Shown: piece after piece, positions 17,039 to 28,479 of the stretch
How the letters are laid out: each line of letters opens with the position of its first letter
Numbering within the stretch: position 1 is the stretch's first letter
NCBI RefSeq assembly: GCF_011326755.1
Contig: NZ_JAAOIE010000002.1
Coordinates: forward strand, 434,001 to 498,000
Direction of reading: 5' to 3'
Length of the DNA stretch: 64,000 nt
Source of the DNA: Cochlodiniinecator piscidefendens
Lineage (GTDB): Bacteria; Pseudomonadota; Alphaproteobacteria; Rhodobacterales; Rhodobacteraceae
Program-made: the position numbers and the translations under genes
Notes under the pieces: model-generated
The model's database searches: none
Told to the model about the DNA's origin: nothing
Seen by the model: only the letters and a program-made list of their open reading frames with translations

Positions 17039-18844
17039 TCAGGCGACCGTTCGAACATCGAAATTACGGTAAGAGGTTTCCATCTGGAACTGCGTGAACC
17101 GCTCAGGATGATAATCGTAATGCATTTGATGCGGCGAACCTTCCAAAGCCGAACAAACGGCAATTGCGATTGAAGGTGCTTGCGCAAACCCACCGGTATT
17201 ATGACCGCCAGTCACAATACACTTGTTACCGTTATTGTTCTCTAGCGTTTCAAACAAACCTAGGCTTGTCGCTGTCCAGGGCCGTACACAATACTTAAGG
17301 CTATCGCGCAACGTACCGTTCTCGACCATTTTCTGATATAAGCTCGGAAAGTATTTTTCCGCCGTATCGATAACACCATCATACATTTTACCAAGCAACT
17401 CAGCGTCAATATTGGATGGATCAAATCCCGTAAAACCATAACCTGACCCAATAATGATTGCCGAGTTTCCTGTTTCATCTTTGGAAATCGTAATGTTGGC
17501 GTCTTCAACAATATGGCCTTTTCTCGCCAACTTGAGTGAGTTGTTCAGTTCACCTTCAGGGCAAGGCAAAGTAAGCCACGCCCCTAATACACCCCCGATT
17601 TTGCCTTTGCACGCTGTCGTGCTCAGTAACTCCCCTGCGTAGCATCCCGGCGAAACCACGAGGTTATCAACTGTGTAATCCGCAACATCGGACACCAAGT
17701 GGGTGACCTGACCTATCCCGTTGTGGCGCATTCCCTTAATCGGCGTATCCCATTGGAACACAGCACCCTTTGTTTCAAGCCGCCCAATCAACCCGTCAAT
17801 AAATGCGTGAATGCCCACTGTGAAACCATGCACATATACCCCACCGGCGATTTGGCCGGCATCAATGGCATCCTTCAATGCAGGTTGTTCCTTAGCTATT
17901 TCTGCATTGGTCGCAATTTTTTTCGTCGCATCAATACCGTTTTGACGCGCAACCGCAGCCTCGTAGTTGCCTTGGTCTGCATAAACGCGCAGGATTTCAT
18001 TTTTATACAAACTGCCTGCAAATAGATCAGGATCTGCATCAATCCAAGTTTGCCAATACTTCCAACTCTCGGCATTCAGCGAAAAAATGTCTTCATTGAA
18101 TTGATCGGCCAACCATACCGGAACTGACTGAAACTCATCTATCCAGTTCAATTCCTGTGCATTCAATTCCTTTGATCCAAAAATATTCCATCCCTGTTCA
18201 GAAATATCCTTTGAAAACAAGCAATTCATATCGGCATGAACCGTGCGACAATTGTAATTGTCCATCTCGGATAAGGTGAACATACGGGCGTTACCACCGC
18301 CACTGCTGCATCCTAACTCTTCCCAGCTGGGTTGTGATCTAGGGTCGGGGCTCGCATCAATGAGTTTGACTGAAAACCCTTTGTTCATGAGAGCATACGC
18401 AGTGATCAAATTGACCAATCCGCTTCCGATCAAAGTGACAGATTTACTTTTGCTCGGACTGTACGTTTCGTGAGGAATTAAATCTTGTTTGACTGAACGC
18501 TCCAGCACGCGCAAGCCAGACACAAAACAAGAAACTCCTTCTTCTTCTGCGGTTCCGATCAGCTTCACCCCCGCCTTCATGGCCATTGCGACGTGGGCGT
18601 TACTGGGTTGGCGCTTGTTGACCAGAACAATCGTCAAAGGCCAGTCACGTGCCTTGCACTCGTTAAAGAAAGCCTCATTGAAAAACCATTCGGTTGCAAT
18701 AATAGCTTCAATAGCGTTACCAAACACGGCCTGAGATAGTTCACGGGCACCTTTTCGTGCGATATCAGGCCGATAAAGAATGTTTCCGTCCAAAACGATT
18801 GCTGCGGTGTGATCGTTAAGCGTTTCAAAAATTGCAATGCGCAT
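17039..18844 (-). CDS. FAD-dependent amine/amino-acid oxidoreductase with extra N-terminal domain
   Basis: A 601-residue protein. The part from about 134 to the end resembles DadA/DAO-type flavoproteins: the dinucleotide motif begins GSGLVNLITAYALMNKGFSV (GxGxxN in place of GxGxxG, residues 140-145), and CIVTGGHNTGGFAQAPSIA near the C-terminus is the second FAD contact. The first 130 residues form a separate alpha/beta domain that I do not recognise; its IATEWFFNEAFF and NAHVAMAMKAGVKLIG strands faintly recall the outer domain of 2-hydroxyacid dehydrogenases. By family it would oxidise an amine or amino acid. Neighbouring aminotransferase and gamma-glutamylcyclotransferase genes support an amino-acid substrate. 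Confidence 0.8.
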   Translation of the reverse strand: MRIAIFETLNDHTAAIVLDGNILYRPDIARKGARELSQAVFGNAIEAIIATEWFFNEAFFNECKARDWPLTIVLVNKRQPSNAHVAMAMKAGVKLIGTAEEEGVSCFVSGLRVLERSVKQDLIPHETYSPSKSKSVTLIGSGLVNLITAYALMNKGFSVKLIDASPDPRSQPSWEELGCSSGGGNARMFTLSEMDNYNCRTVHADMNCLFSKDISEQGWNIFGSKELNAQELNWIDEFQSVPVWLADQFNEDIFSLNAESWKYWQTWIDADPDLFAGSLYKNEILRVYADQGNYEAAVARQNGIDATKKIATNAEIAKEQPALKDAIDAGQIAGGVYVHGFTVGIHAFIDGLIGRLETKGAVFQWDTPIKGMRHNGIGQVTHLVSDVADYTVDNLVVSPGCYAGELLSTTACKGKIGGVLGAWLTLPCPEGELNNSLKLARKGHIVEDANITISKDETGNSAIIIGSGYGFTGFDPSNIDAELLGKMYDGVIDTAEKYFPSLYQKMVENGTLRDSLKYCVRPWTATSLGLFETLENNNGNKCIVTGGHNTGGFAQAPSIAIAVCSALEGSPHQMHYDYHPERFTQFQMETSYRNFDVRTVA

Positions 18845-18909
18845 ACAAGTGTCCTTTGGTTGGCGGTAAATTAAGACATAAACATGGGCGAAAAATTTGG
18901 GCGTGACCC

Positions 18910-19512
18910 TTACGCGATCACAACGTAGATCGCTGTTCCAACAAGCAGAGCAGCCATGGAATAGTTAAAGATCATGAGACCGCGCGCATTGGACAGAAAT
19001 TTTCCAATCCCAACGCCAAACGTTGCCCAAGTTGAGGACGACACAATATTAACAGCCAAACAAACAGTGAAAATCGCAATGCCCGCACCTAATGGGGATG
19101 TACCCGCGGGCAGGAAAATCGTTGCCGTTGTCGTGGCTTTCACCCAAGCTTTGGGGTTGATAAATTGAAACAATGCCGCTTCCCACATGGTCAATGGGCG
19201 CTTAGGCGCAGAGGCTTCTTTAAATTTTGCCCCAATCAACTTCAGTGCAAGATAGATCAAATATGCGGCGCCGACCCATTTCAACACTTCTTGTATCATT
19301 GGATAGAGCGTGAAAATCACGCCCAATCCCAAGCACAATAAAAACGTTTGGACGGCACAACCAAAACCAATGCCTGCAATGTGTGGTATGGTGCGGTTGA
19401 AACCAAAGTTTGCGCCCGACACCGTCAACATAACGTTGTTTGGTCCCGGTGTTATCGACATCGTCCAATAGTAAACAGAAAGTGCAACAAGTGAGATTCC
19501 AAATAGTATCAC
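18910..19512 (-). CDS. LysE/RhtB-family amino-acid exporter
   Basis: A 200-residue inner-membrane protein with about six membrane segments. The family signature SITPGPNNVMLTVSGANFGF lies near the N-terminus and the QFINPKAWVKATTTA segment follows in the middle. LysE proteins export amino acids or their derivatives. Between the aminotransferase (33 bases upstream) and the FAD oxidoreductase (65 bases downstream), it likely removes an inhibitory substrate or a product of the cluster. The actual cargo is unknown. Confidence 0.9.
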   Translation of the reverse strand: MILFGISLVALSVYYWTMSITPGPNNVMLTVSGANFGFNRTIPHIAGIGFGCAVQTFLLCLGLGVIFTLYPMIQEVLKWVGAAYLIYLALKLIGAKFKEASAPKRPLTMWEAALFQFINPKAWVKATTTATIFLPAGTSPLGAGIAIFTVCLAVNIVSSSTWATFGVGIGKFLSNARGLMIFNYSMAALLVGTAIYVVIA

Positions 19513-19545
19513 GGTAATATCCTACCAAATTAGAGAGAAACGCGC

Positions 19546-21254
<1,709 letters not shown>

Positions 21255-21644
21255 GGTATTGGTTCCTTGAATCGTCGATGTTTCGACGTTGATTGATCTG
21301 AGCAGCAGAAGGTTCCAAAGTGAACACGAGACGCAACGCAAAACCAGCTCTCGAAAGCGAACCTCGTGCACGCAATCCTTTGCGCCTGCTGGTCGTTAAA
21401 GTTATGCGAAGTTCGGTTCTATCTGCGGGACATCACACGTTCTGCATGACGCCCCGTTTGTTTGGCTGACACAATACACTTGATGTGACTGACATAATAC
21501 GCGTCTGTCCAGAAGTCGCACTAATACAAAGTTGCACTCATTAATTAGGGCCTCCCAACCAGCCAAAAATGATAGTTAACGCTTGCCGAATACCGTTTAG
21601 GTGGTAATTAACAGATCTTATATCGATTTATTTTCGGAGTATCC
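21255..21644. promoter_or_regulatory. 390-base divergent control region with two tandem 14-base repeats
   Basis: No gene is visible. Two copies of CTGACAYAATACRC lie at 21466-21479 and 21489-21502, 12 of 14 bases identical and 23 bases apart, about two helical turns. They sit between the five-gene amino-acid unit (minus) and the LysR gene (plus), where a LysR protein would be expected to act. The segment is AT-rich near 21540-21640. Binding by the adjacent LysR protein is inference. Confidence 0.45.
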
Positions 21645-22544
21645 GTGAGAAAAACGCACAATTCCCGGCGCGCAAACTTCCCTTTAAATGCCTTGCGTTC
21701 ATTTGAATCTGCGGCGCGGCTGGGTCGGCAGAACACAGCGGCAGACGAATTGCTGGTGACCCACGGTGCGATAAGTCGCCAAATCCGAAATCTAGAGGAA
21801 TATCTTGGGGTAGAATTGTTCACGGGTGCCAACAGGACACCCGAACTAACACCAATTGGCAAACGCTTGCTGAGAGAGTTGACACCTGCCTTCGACCAAA
21901 TTGACGACGCTGTGCGCCAAGTTCTTAAGGAAAAAGAAGATACGTTGGATGTCTGTTGTTACAGCACCTTTGCAATGCTGTGGTTGATTCCAAGACTGAA
22001 CAAGTTTCAAAAAAAACACCCCGATATCGAAGTACATCTCACAACTATCTCCGACGACTCCTCGCCAGAATGGGATTCATTCGAACTCGCTATCCGTCTC
22101 GCAAACGCTGAAACCGAGCTCACAACCAATGAAACTGTGTTGATGAAAGAAAAGTTAGGATTTGTTGTTGCTCCTAGCTTCATTGATTCCGGCTTAGAGG
22201 TTGGGCACGAATTTTTAGCGCGCATTCCTAGGATTGAGGCCAATACCAGAAGCGATGCATGGACGGACTGGCTGCGCATTATGGATATCTCGCCCACGGT
22301 TATGGAAAATGTTAGAACCTCGCGATTTGCACATTATTCTCTTGCCATCGAAGCTGTTACAAACGGTCTTGGGGGGTGCGTCACACCGCACCATCTCATC
22401 TCAGACAGATTAAGCGAAGGGAAGTTAATCGCTCCCTTTGGTTTTGTGGACAGTGGACGCACGTACATCATCAAATCCAGTGAAGCACAAAACCGAAGAA
22501 CTACATTATTTCGCAATTGGCTGCAGAATGAACTGCAGTCATGA
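21645..22544 (+). CDS. LysR-family transcriptional regulator (GcvA-like)
   Basis: A 299-residue regulator. The N-terminal helix-turn-helix reads PLNALRSFESAARLGRQNTA, then LLVTHGAISRQIRNLEEYLG, which is very close to the GcvA/AmpR subgroup. The effector domain follows (WLIPRLNKFQKKHPDIEVHL). The start is a GTG at 21645 with GGAG five bases upstream. It is divergent from the gamma-glutamylcyclotransferase unit and is the probable regulator of it, with tandem repeats in between. The inducer is unknown. Confidence 0.9.
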   Translation: MRKTHNSRRANFPLNALRSFESAARLGRQNTAADELLVTHGAISRQIRNLEEYLGVELFTGANRTPELTPIGKRLLRELTPAFDQIDDAVRQVLKEKEDTLDVCCYSTFAMLWLIPRLNKFQKKHPDIEVHLTTISDDSSPEWDSFELAIRLANAETELTTNETVLMKEKLGFVVAPSFIDSGLEVGHEFLARIPRIEANTRSDAWTDWLRIMDISPTVMENVRTSRFAHYSLAIEAVTNGLGGCVTPHHLISDRLSEGKLIAPFGFVDSGRTYIIKSSEAQNRRTTLFRNWLQNELQS

Positions 22545-22686
22545 TCGTTTATTGCGCCTCTCATGTGCTTACGTTCTCAAAATGCTACTCTAAGTGCCGT
22601 CATCTAGCAGCAAATCACTTTGCGTTGGTTGCAAAATGCGGTAACTTGAAGAAACATCAGCCAGCACGAAGCGGTGAAGCCAAAAT

Positions 22687-22905
22687 ATGCAGCCCCCCAA
22701 AGAAATGAATCACGAAGATGTCTTGCGCGTCAAAATCGGCGTATTGATGCAGGAACATCGCGATCTTGATGATGCAATTGCCGCCCTTCAGGAGAAGGGT
22801 ACCGCAGATCCGCTGACGTTAAAGCGTTTAAAAAAGCAAAAACTGGCATTAAAAGACCAAATTCAGAAAATCCAGAACGAACTCACCCCTGATATCATTG
22901 CGTAA
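22687..22905 (+). CDS. YdcH family protein (DUF465)
   Basis: A 72-residue (or 66 from the ATG at 22705) all-helical protein. It has the DUF465 pattern of a helical hairpin: LMQEHRDLDDAIAALQEKG, then LKRLKKQKLALKDQIQKIQ. The function is unknown. It lies 48 bases before purE in the same direction, an arrangement I recall from other Rhodobacterales. The choice between the two starts is uncertain since neither has a strong Shine-Dalgarno sequence. Confidence 0.85.
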   Translation: MQPPKEMNHEDVLRVKIGVLMQEHRDLDDAIAALQEKGTADPLTLKRLKKQKLALKDQIQKIQNELTPDIIA

Positions 22906-22953
22906 GCGGGGCGAATCCGTATAGTGCCGCTTCCTTTTCCTGCGGAGGACGCA

Positions 22954-23439
22954 ATGGCAGACATCAAAGTTGGAATCATTATGGGCAGCCAGTCAGACTG
23001 GCCCACCATGAAAGAAGCAGCCGATATACTGGATGAATTGGGCATCACCTATGAAACCAAGATCGTCTCAGCCCATCGTACCCCTGACCGCCTGTGGTCC
23101 TATGGTAAGTCAGCCGCTGAACGTGGCCTGCATGTGATTATTGCAGGCGCTGGTGGGGCGGCGCATTTGCCCGGTATGATGGCCTCAAAAACCCGTATTC
23201 CGGTGGTTGGCGTTCCAGTACAAACCCGCGCATTGTCCGGTGTCGACAGCCTCTATTCCATCGTTCAGATGCCCAAAGGGTTTCCCGTCGCGACGATGGC
23301 AATCGGATCTGCTGGTGCTGCAAACGCTGGCCTGATGGCCGCTGGTATCTTAGCCATTGCAGACGTTGATCTTGCCCAACGACTTGATGCTTGGCGCGAC
23401 GCTTTGTCGGCCTCTATCCCGGATGAACCCCATGACTGA
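22954..23439 (+). CDS. purE: 5-(carboxyamino)imidazole ribonucleotide mutase
   Basis: Purine synthesis: converts N5-CAIR to CAIR. A 161-residue class I PurE with [13 protein letters not shown], the catalytic histidine in [10 protein letters not shown], and [14 protein letters not shown]. The ATG at 22954 has GGAGG five bases upstream; the ten-residue longer frame lacks such a site. It overlaps purK by eight bases, so the two products, acting in sequence, are translationally coupled. Confidence 0.96.
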   Translation: MADIKVGIIMGSQSDWPTMKEAADILDELGITYETKIVSAHRTPDRLWSYGKSAAERGLHVIIAGAGGAAHLPGMMASKTRIPVVGVPVQTRALSGVDSLYSIVQMPKGFPVATMAIGSAGAANAGLMAAGILAIADVDLAQRLDAWRDALSASIPDEPHD

Positions 23440-24499
23440 TACTCTTTCAACTGGCGCAACTATTGGTATTTTAGGCGGCGGCCAGTTGGGCCGCATGTTG
23501 TCTGTGTCCGCGTCCCGGTTAGGGTTCAAAACCCATATTTTTGAACCCGGTGCAAACCCGCCCGCCGGACACGTCGCCGATCAGGTCACAACTGCATCCT
23601 ATGAGGACGAAGCCGCCCTGCGCGCGTTTGCCGAAACCGTCGATGTCATCACCTATGAATTTGAAAACATTCCAACGTCTGCGTTGGATGTGCTGGAATC
23701 GTTGCGCCCCATTCGCCCCAACCGCCGCACTTTGGCCGTGAGCCAAGACCGTCTGGTTGAAAAGGCCTTTTTGAATGAACTGGGCCTCAAAACTGCGCCT
23801 TACGCAGCAATCGACGATGACGTTGATATGGCTGAGGCACTGGAAGAAATCGGCGCCCCGGCTATTCTAAAAACGCGTCGCTTTGGCTATGATGGCAAAG
23901 GCCAAGCACGGATCAAATCCCCAGACGATGCCGCCGACGCCTTGACGTCTATGGCGGGCGCTCCGTCAATTTTCGAAGGTTTTGTAGATTTCAGCCACGA
24001 AGTGTCTGTCATCGGTGCCCGTGGGTTAAACGGCGAAGTGTCCTGTTTTGATCCCGGTGAAAATGTCCACAAAGATGGGATTTTGGACACCACAACTGTG
24101 CCGGCAAATCTAACAGCTATGCAACGGACAGATGCGGTATTGTTGACTGGTAAAATCCTAAATGCACTCAACTATGTTGGTGTGATGGGGGTTGAACTGT
24201 TCGTAACGCTAGAAGGCCTAATCGTGAATGAAATCGCGCCGCGCGTTCACAATTCTGGTCACTGGACCCAAAATGGCTGTGTCATTGATCAGTTTGAACA
24301 ACATATTCGCGCAATTGCGGGTTGGCCATTAGGCGACGGCAGCCGTCATTCCAATGTCGAAATGCTAAACCTTATTGGCGACGACGTGGATCGTATCCCT
24401 GAGCTCGCCAAAGATGGCAAAGCTGCGATTCACCTTTATGGCAAAACAGATGCAAAGCCTGGCCGTAAAATGGGCCATGTGAACAAAATCACAAGCTAA
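23432..24499 (+). CDS. purK: 5-(carboxyamino)imidazole ribonucleotide synthase
   Basis: ATP-grasp enzyme that carboxylates AIR with bicarbonate to give N5-CAIR, the substrate of PurE. A 355-residue protein with [17 protein letters not shown], the ATP-grasp segment [16 protein letters not shown], and [14 protein letters not shown] at the metal-binding end. The ATG at 23432 lies inside the last codons of purE; an ATG three codons earlier is possible. Its stop overlaps the convergent lipase gene by four bases (CTAA), leaving no room for a terminator. Confidence 0.96.
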   Translation: MTDTLSTGATIGILGGGQLGRMLSVSASRLGFKTHIFEPGANPPAGHVADQVTTASYEDEAALRAFAETVDVITYEFENIPTSALDVLESLRPIRPNRRTLAVSQDRLVEKAFLNELGLKTAPYAAIDDDVDMAEALEEIGAPAILKTRRFGYDGKGQARIKSPDDAADALTSMAGAPSIFEGFVDFSHEVSVIGARGLNGEVSCFDPGENVHKDGILDTTTVPANLTAMQRTDAVLLTGKILNALNYVGVMGVELFVTLEGLIVNEIAPRVHNSGHWTQNGCVIDQFEQHIRAIAGWPLGDGSRHSNVEMLNLIGDDVDRIPELAKDGKAAIHLYGKTDAKPGRKMGHVNKITS

Positions 24500-25245
24500 G
24501 GCTCTTCGTCGACATTGGCGATCATCACCAATGCATCCGGGTAACTGATCTCGGGTGCAAAAAAACCTTCCTCCAAAAACGTGAGCGTCTGAGCAATCAC
24601 CAAGGGATTGTTCATCATGAAGGTGTGGGTCACAGGTAAAACGATATGATCCTGCATTCCGACAATACGGGTTGCGTCCACAGCAACCTTGCCATCATCA
24701 GGACCGCCTATCACTGCTGAAAAAATCGGGTTCAATGACCTGTTTCCAGCAATCACCCCAAGCTCAAACCCGGCCCCACCCAAACGATTAGGCAAACTAT
24801 CTGGCCCGGTGCCAAGCTCAAGCCCTGCGGGCCCGTTGATCCATTGAAACGGTTCTAAATCGCCAAAAAAATCGACCAATTCTGACCCATGATTGGGCGG
24901 GGCCAACATAACCACACGCCCCATATTGTCAGGTTCATTTTCCGATAGCCACGCCCGAACTAAAATACCCCCCATAGAATGGGTAACGAAATTGACGTTT
25001 TGCGTACCACATTCTGCCACAGCAGACGGGAGCGTTTGCTCAACCAGCTCAGCTATGGGGGCTTTAGTCGATGCATAATCGGCATTGATGGTGGTATATC
25101 CCGCACTTTCCAAAACCTCTTCGATTAGGAAAAGGCTGGTCGTGCCGCGGGCCAAACCGTGAAGCAATACAACACAGTCCGCCATCGCGGATGAGGTAAA
25201 AGTTGGGATCGCAACCAATGTACAAAGGGCTATTTTCAGTTTCAT
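24496..25245 (-). CDS. Exported lipase/esterase (alpha/beta hydrolase, PGAP1-like)
   Basis: A 249-residue secreted hydrolase. It opens with a Sec signal ([16 protein letters not shown], cleavage probably after SSAMA) followed directly by [10 protein letters not shown], the oxyanion-side motif. The nucleophile serine is in [30 protein letters not shown] follows. The likely catalytic His is in [13 protein letters not shown]. The substrate is unknown. I choose the ATG at 25245 because it begins the signal peptide, although its Shine-Dalgarno sequence is weak. It is convergent with purK and divergent from a Nudix gene. Confidence 0.88.
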   Translation of the reverse strand: MKLKIALCTLVAIPTFTSSAMADCVVLLHGLARGTTSLFLIEEVLESAGYTTINADYASTKAPIAELVEQTLPSAVAECGTQNVNFVTHSMGGILVRAWLSENEPDNMGRVVMLAPPNHGSELVDFFGDLEPFQWINGPAGLELGTGPDSLPNRLGGAGFELGVIAGNRSLNPIFSAVIGGPDDGKVAVDATRIVGMQDHIVLPVTHTFMMNNPLVIAQTLTFLEEGFFAPEISYPDALVMIANVDEEP

Positions 25246-25324
25246 AAGGTTTACATAGGGACAAAACCCAAAGTGTTCGACCAATTGCTTGCGTGACGTA
25301 GCGTTTGCGCGCAAACTTCCGCCC

Positions 25325-25783
25325 ATGAAAGCCCTACCTTGCCCACGCCTTGCGGCCCGTGCCCTCATCCTAAAAGACAACCGTTTGCTGTTGGTGAATG
25401 CATGGCGCGATAAATCTGCCGACTTGTGGTGCGCGCCCGGTGGCGGAGTAGAGCGCGGGGCGTCATTGCCCGAGAACCTTATCCGCGAAGTTCACGAAGA
25501 ATGCGGCCTAACAGTTACTGTCGGTACCCCTGCATTAATCAATGAGTTTCACGACCCAATGGGAAGCTTTCATCAGGTTGATATCTATTTTCATTGCACG
25601 ATCATATCCGGTAATCTTTGCGACAGTTGGAAAGACCCCGCAGGTGTCGTCAGCAAACGTCGTTTTTTTTCACGTTCAGAAATAGAAAATATTCGTGTCA
25701 AACCCGACAGTCTTGCTACGGCAGCTTGGGGGGAAAGCGATGCGCTGCTTTACGATCCGCTCGAACCAATCCAGCGCAGTTAG
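25325..25783 (+). CDS. Nudix hydrolase
   Basis: A 152-residue pyrophosphohydrolase of nucleoside diphosphate derivatives. The Nudix box is complete: [20 protein letters not shown] followed by CGL. The substrate is not evident. The ATG at 25325 gives a normal N-terminus ([21 protein letters not shown]); no Shine-Dalgarno sequence is seen. The stop interlocks with that of the convergent DMT transporter (TTAG). Confidence 0.88.
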   Translation: MKALPCPRLAARALILKDNRLLLVNAWRDKSADLWCAPGGGVERGASLPENLIREVHEECGLTVTVGTPALINEFHDPMGSFHQVDIYFHCTIISGNLCDSWKDPAGVVSKRRFFSRSEIENIRVKPDSLATAAWGESDALLYDPLEPIQRS

Positions 25784-26607
25784 CGCTTCAGCGATAAGGC
25801 TACCCCACCCAGGACCAGAATGCTCGCGATAACCAATTCCAGACTGACGGCTTCGCCCAACAGCGCAGCACCGCCCACTGTGGCAATGATCGGCACGGTT
25901 AATTGCGAAACCGCCGCGACAGAGGCCTCCAGCCGTGGCAAAACGCTGTACCACAGCGCATATCCCAGCCCTGATGTCACCACCCCTGAAACGACTGCAA
26001 ACACCACGCCAGAGATCGTTACAGGCAGTTGGTCTGGATACAGCACATAAATTAGCGCGCCAAAGGGCAACGCCCATACAAAATTGCCAGCGGTCGCAGC
26101 CAACGGATCTTTGACCCCGCGCCCGTACAGCGAATAGATCCCCCACCCAATCGCAGCTGCTCCCATCAAAATTGCACCAACCATGGAAAGGCTTTGCCCC
26201 TCTGACGGCCACAATAAATATGCCAATCCCGCAAATGCGACCAAAGCACCGGCCCAGCGCGCAGGCGGAACATGTTCCCCTTTAATCAGCGCGCCAGCAA
26301 ACATCGTCATTTGCACACCACCAAACAACACCAATGCACCCGGTCCGGCTGGCAGGCTTACATATGCAAAGGAAAATCCAAGCACATATAGCGCCAGCGA
26401 AATCGCTCCGGTTGCAGAACGCGAAGGAAGCGCAACGGCCCTATTGCGCAAGGATACCATCAGCCATAACGCCAATGCACCGGACAGAAGGCGAATAACA
26501 GCAAACCCAGAAGGACCAATTGCCCCTTCGGCCAAGGCGAAACGGTTCAAAACTGAATTGGCCGCGAAGGCAACCATCGCGAGTACGGTCAAAAGAAAAA
26601 GCTTCAT
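25780..26607 (-). CDS. DMT-superfamily transporter (EamA)
   Basis: A 275-residue membrane protein with about ten membrane segments in two EamA repeats. The start reads LFLLTVLAMVAFAANSVLNRFAL, and the second repeat is VSGVVTSGLGYALWYSVLPRLE. Members export metabolites or amino acids, and the substrate here is unknown. It ends overlapping the Nudix gene by four bases and is divergent from an Inh-like lipoprotein. Confidence 0.88.
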   Translation of the reverse strand: MKLFLLTVLAMVAFAANSVLNRFALAEGAIGPSGFAVIRLLSGALALWLMVSLRNRAVALPSRSATGAISLALYVLGFSFAYVSLPAGPGALVLFGGVQMTMFAGALIKGEHVPPARWAGALVAFAGLAYLLWPSEGQSLSMVGAILMGAAAIGWGIYSLYGRGVKDPLAATAGNFVWALPFGALIYVLYPDQLPVTISGVVFAVVSGVVTSGLGYALWYSVLPRLEASVAAVSQLTVPIIATVGGAALLGEAVSLELVIASILVLGGVALSLKR

Positions 26608-26741
26608 TCCCCTTCTCTTCCAAACCTCTACATCAGACGCAAGTAAAAGAAACCTTCGCGCCCAGCCAAAAGGAACACGATTTTGCGATTATATCATCAA
26701 TTATGGTAAACACACTAAACCCTGTTCGAGGCAGATCATTT

Positions 26742-27317
26742 ATGCAGTGCACTTTTTCACTGAAACCTTTGATACTTTCATTCCCGTTTACAGTCATGGC
26801 TTGCACCACAATGCCAAATGGAACACAGCCTGGAGCTTTGGTTGCACTGCCTGAGGGCGCTGAAATACAACAATCGCCTCAAACCACTACTATCATTGAT
26901 CTCGCGACTTACACGCCTCCCTCACCGGAACCACCTGCACCGCGTAACACTAAAATTCACCAAAGTGCCAATAGCAATGAAGTTAGTGCGCCGATTGCCC
27001 CTAACCACTTCGCACAGCGTATTCATCCATTTACGAAAAATGAAATTTTGGGAGAATGGTTTATGCAATACCCAGAAGCGTCGCCCTGCTCAATTCGACT
27101 AGAAGAACGGCAATATGCTCGGGCATTTTTTGTCAATGACACGGCCTGTCAATTCCATCCGTTACAACTTTTGTCTTGGCAGATCTCCAGCGCAACCCTT
27201 GAACTTGTAGGCTACGGTGCCCAAAACATCGCCAGCCTCCAGCAGGTATCGCCAGAAGAATGGATTGGGCAATCTACTGATGGCCTTCCCATTCGGCTAA
27301 CGCGGAGCCATCCCTAA
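26742..27317 (+). CDS. Lipoprotein with AprI/Inh-type protease-inhibitor domain
   Basis: A 191-residue protein. It has a signal with lipobox FTVMAC (Cys20), then a Pro-rich linker (about 30-75) containing PPSPEPPAPRN. A C-terminal domain of about 90 residues begins ILGEWFMQYPEASPC, continues with CQFHPLQLLSWQISSATLEL, and ends LPIRLTRS. The pattern W-C-C-W with small beta strands resembles Inh inhibitors of serralysin-type metalloproteases (also Brucella Omp19). Inhibitor activity is inferred. GAGG lies eleven bases upstream, a long spacing. No protease gene is adjacent. Confidence 0.75.
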   Translation: MQCTFSLKPLILSFPFTVMACTTMPNGTQPGALVALPEGAEIQQSPQTTTIIDLATYTPPSPEPPAPRNTKIHQSANSNEVSAPIAPNHFAQRIHPFTKNEILGEWFMQYPEASPCSIRLEERQYARAFFVNDTACQFHPLQLLSWQISSATLELVGYGAQNIASLQQVSPEEWIGQSTDGLPIRLTRSHP

Positions 27318-27351
27318 CACCTCATATATGAGGGATGGCTGTCCATTTACA

Positions 27352-28467
27352 TTACTGCGCCAAAAATGCTGAAACCTTGGCAAGACCTGCGCGTAAGACA
27401 TCAGGCCCATTCGCATACCCAATACGCACGTAGCCCTCCACCCCAAGCGCAGACCCCGGCGTAAACATCACACCTGTTTCCTTGAGCAAAGCCACACAAA
27501 AATCTCGCGATGACATTGGCAGGTCGTACTTCAATAACGCCGTTGTCCCAGACCGCGGTTTAACCCAACTGATCTTTGGTTCTTTCGCGACCCAAGCTTC
27601 CAAAATGACCAAATTTCCGCGTGTGATCGCCTGACTACGTGTCAGCACTTGATCTCGGTTTTCCAGCGCCAGCGCAGCAAAATGATCATCAATCATGCCA
27701 ACCGAAATCGTATCATAATCCCGGTGGATTGTGACAGCTTCTATTATATCCTTGGGGCCAGCAATCCAACCTAAACGCAACCCCGCCAATGAATAAGCCT
27801 TTGACATGCCCGCGGTGCTTATTCCTTTTTCATAAAGATCAGCAATGGAAATTGTCATTCCGTCGCCATCCTGGTCGGTGCCCCGATATACTTCATCACA
27901 CAATATCCAGGCATCAACAGCACGAGCAATTTCAACGATCTGTTCCAACAGCGCTCGATCCATCAGCGCGCCCGTTGGGTTGTTTGGATTGTTCAATGCT
28001 ATCAGCTTAGTACCCGGTATCGCCAGTTCACGCAGCGCATCCAAATCAGGCAGAAACCCGTCTTCTTCGCGCAACTTCAATTGATGCACGTCCGCGCCAA
28101 TACTGGCGGGGATAGAGTAATGCTGCTGATACGTTGGGACCACAGCGACAACACGATCCCCCGCCGAGACCAACGTTTTGTGAATGAGCATATTCGCCCC
28201 GATCGTACCATGGGTGACAATGATATTGTCCACCGATTGCCCTTCGTACAAACCCGCAATCGCCGTCCGAAGCCGATCGGAGCCCTCAATCGCACCGTAA
28301 GTCATTTTCATTGGCAACAAGTCGGACAGGCTATCGTCATTGCGACCGCACAGCTTGAGCAGTTCAGAAATGGTTAAACTTTCGACGCAAGTCTCAGCCA
28401 AATTCCATTCGCATTTGGTTTCCCATTCATTCATCCAAATCTCGACGCCAAAAGGTTCAATATGCAT
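27352..28467 (-). CDS. PLP-dependent aminotransferase, class I/II
   Basis: A 371-residue fold-type I enzyme. It has YGAIEGSDRLRTAIAGLY, the NNPNNPTGAL motif, LCDEVYRG (Asp191), and the Schiff-base Lys223 in GMSKAYSLAGLRLGWIAGP. It stands directly after an ornithine cyclodeaminase-like gene (12 bases), so the two probably act on one amino acid or imine. Its reading frame starts with ATG at 28467; no strong Shine-Dalgarno sequence was found. The substrate is unknown. Confidence 0.88.
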   Translation of the reverse strand: MHIEPFGVEIWMNEWETKCEWNLAETCVESLTISELLKLCGRNDDSLSDLLPMKMTYGAIEGSDRLRTAIAGLYEGQSVDNIIVTHGTIGANMLIHKTLVSAGDRVVAVVPTYQQHYSIPASIGADVHQLKLREEDGFLPDLDALRELAIPGTKLIALNNPNNPTGALMDRALLEQIVEIARAVDAWILCDEVYRGTDQDGDGMTISIADLYEKGISTAGMSKAYSLAGLRLGWIAGPKDIIEAVTIHRDYDTISVGMIDDHFAALALENRDQVLTRSQAITRGNLVILEAWVAKEPKISWVKPRSGTTALLKYDLPMSSRDFCVALLKETGVMFTPGSALGVEGYVRIGYANGPDVLRAGLAKVSAFLAQ

Positions 28468-28479
28468 CGTTTTTCCTTC

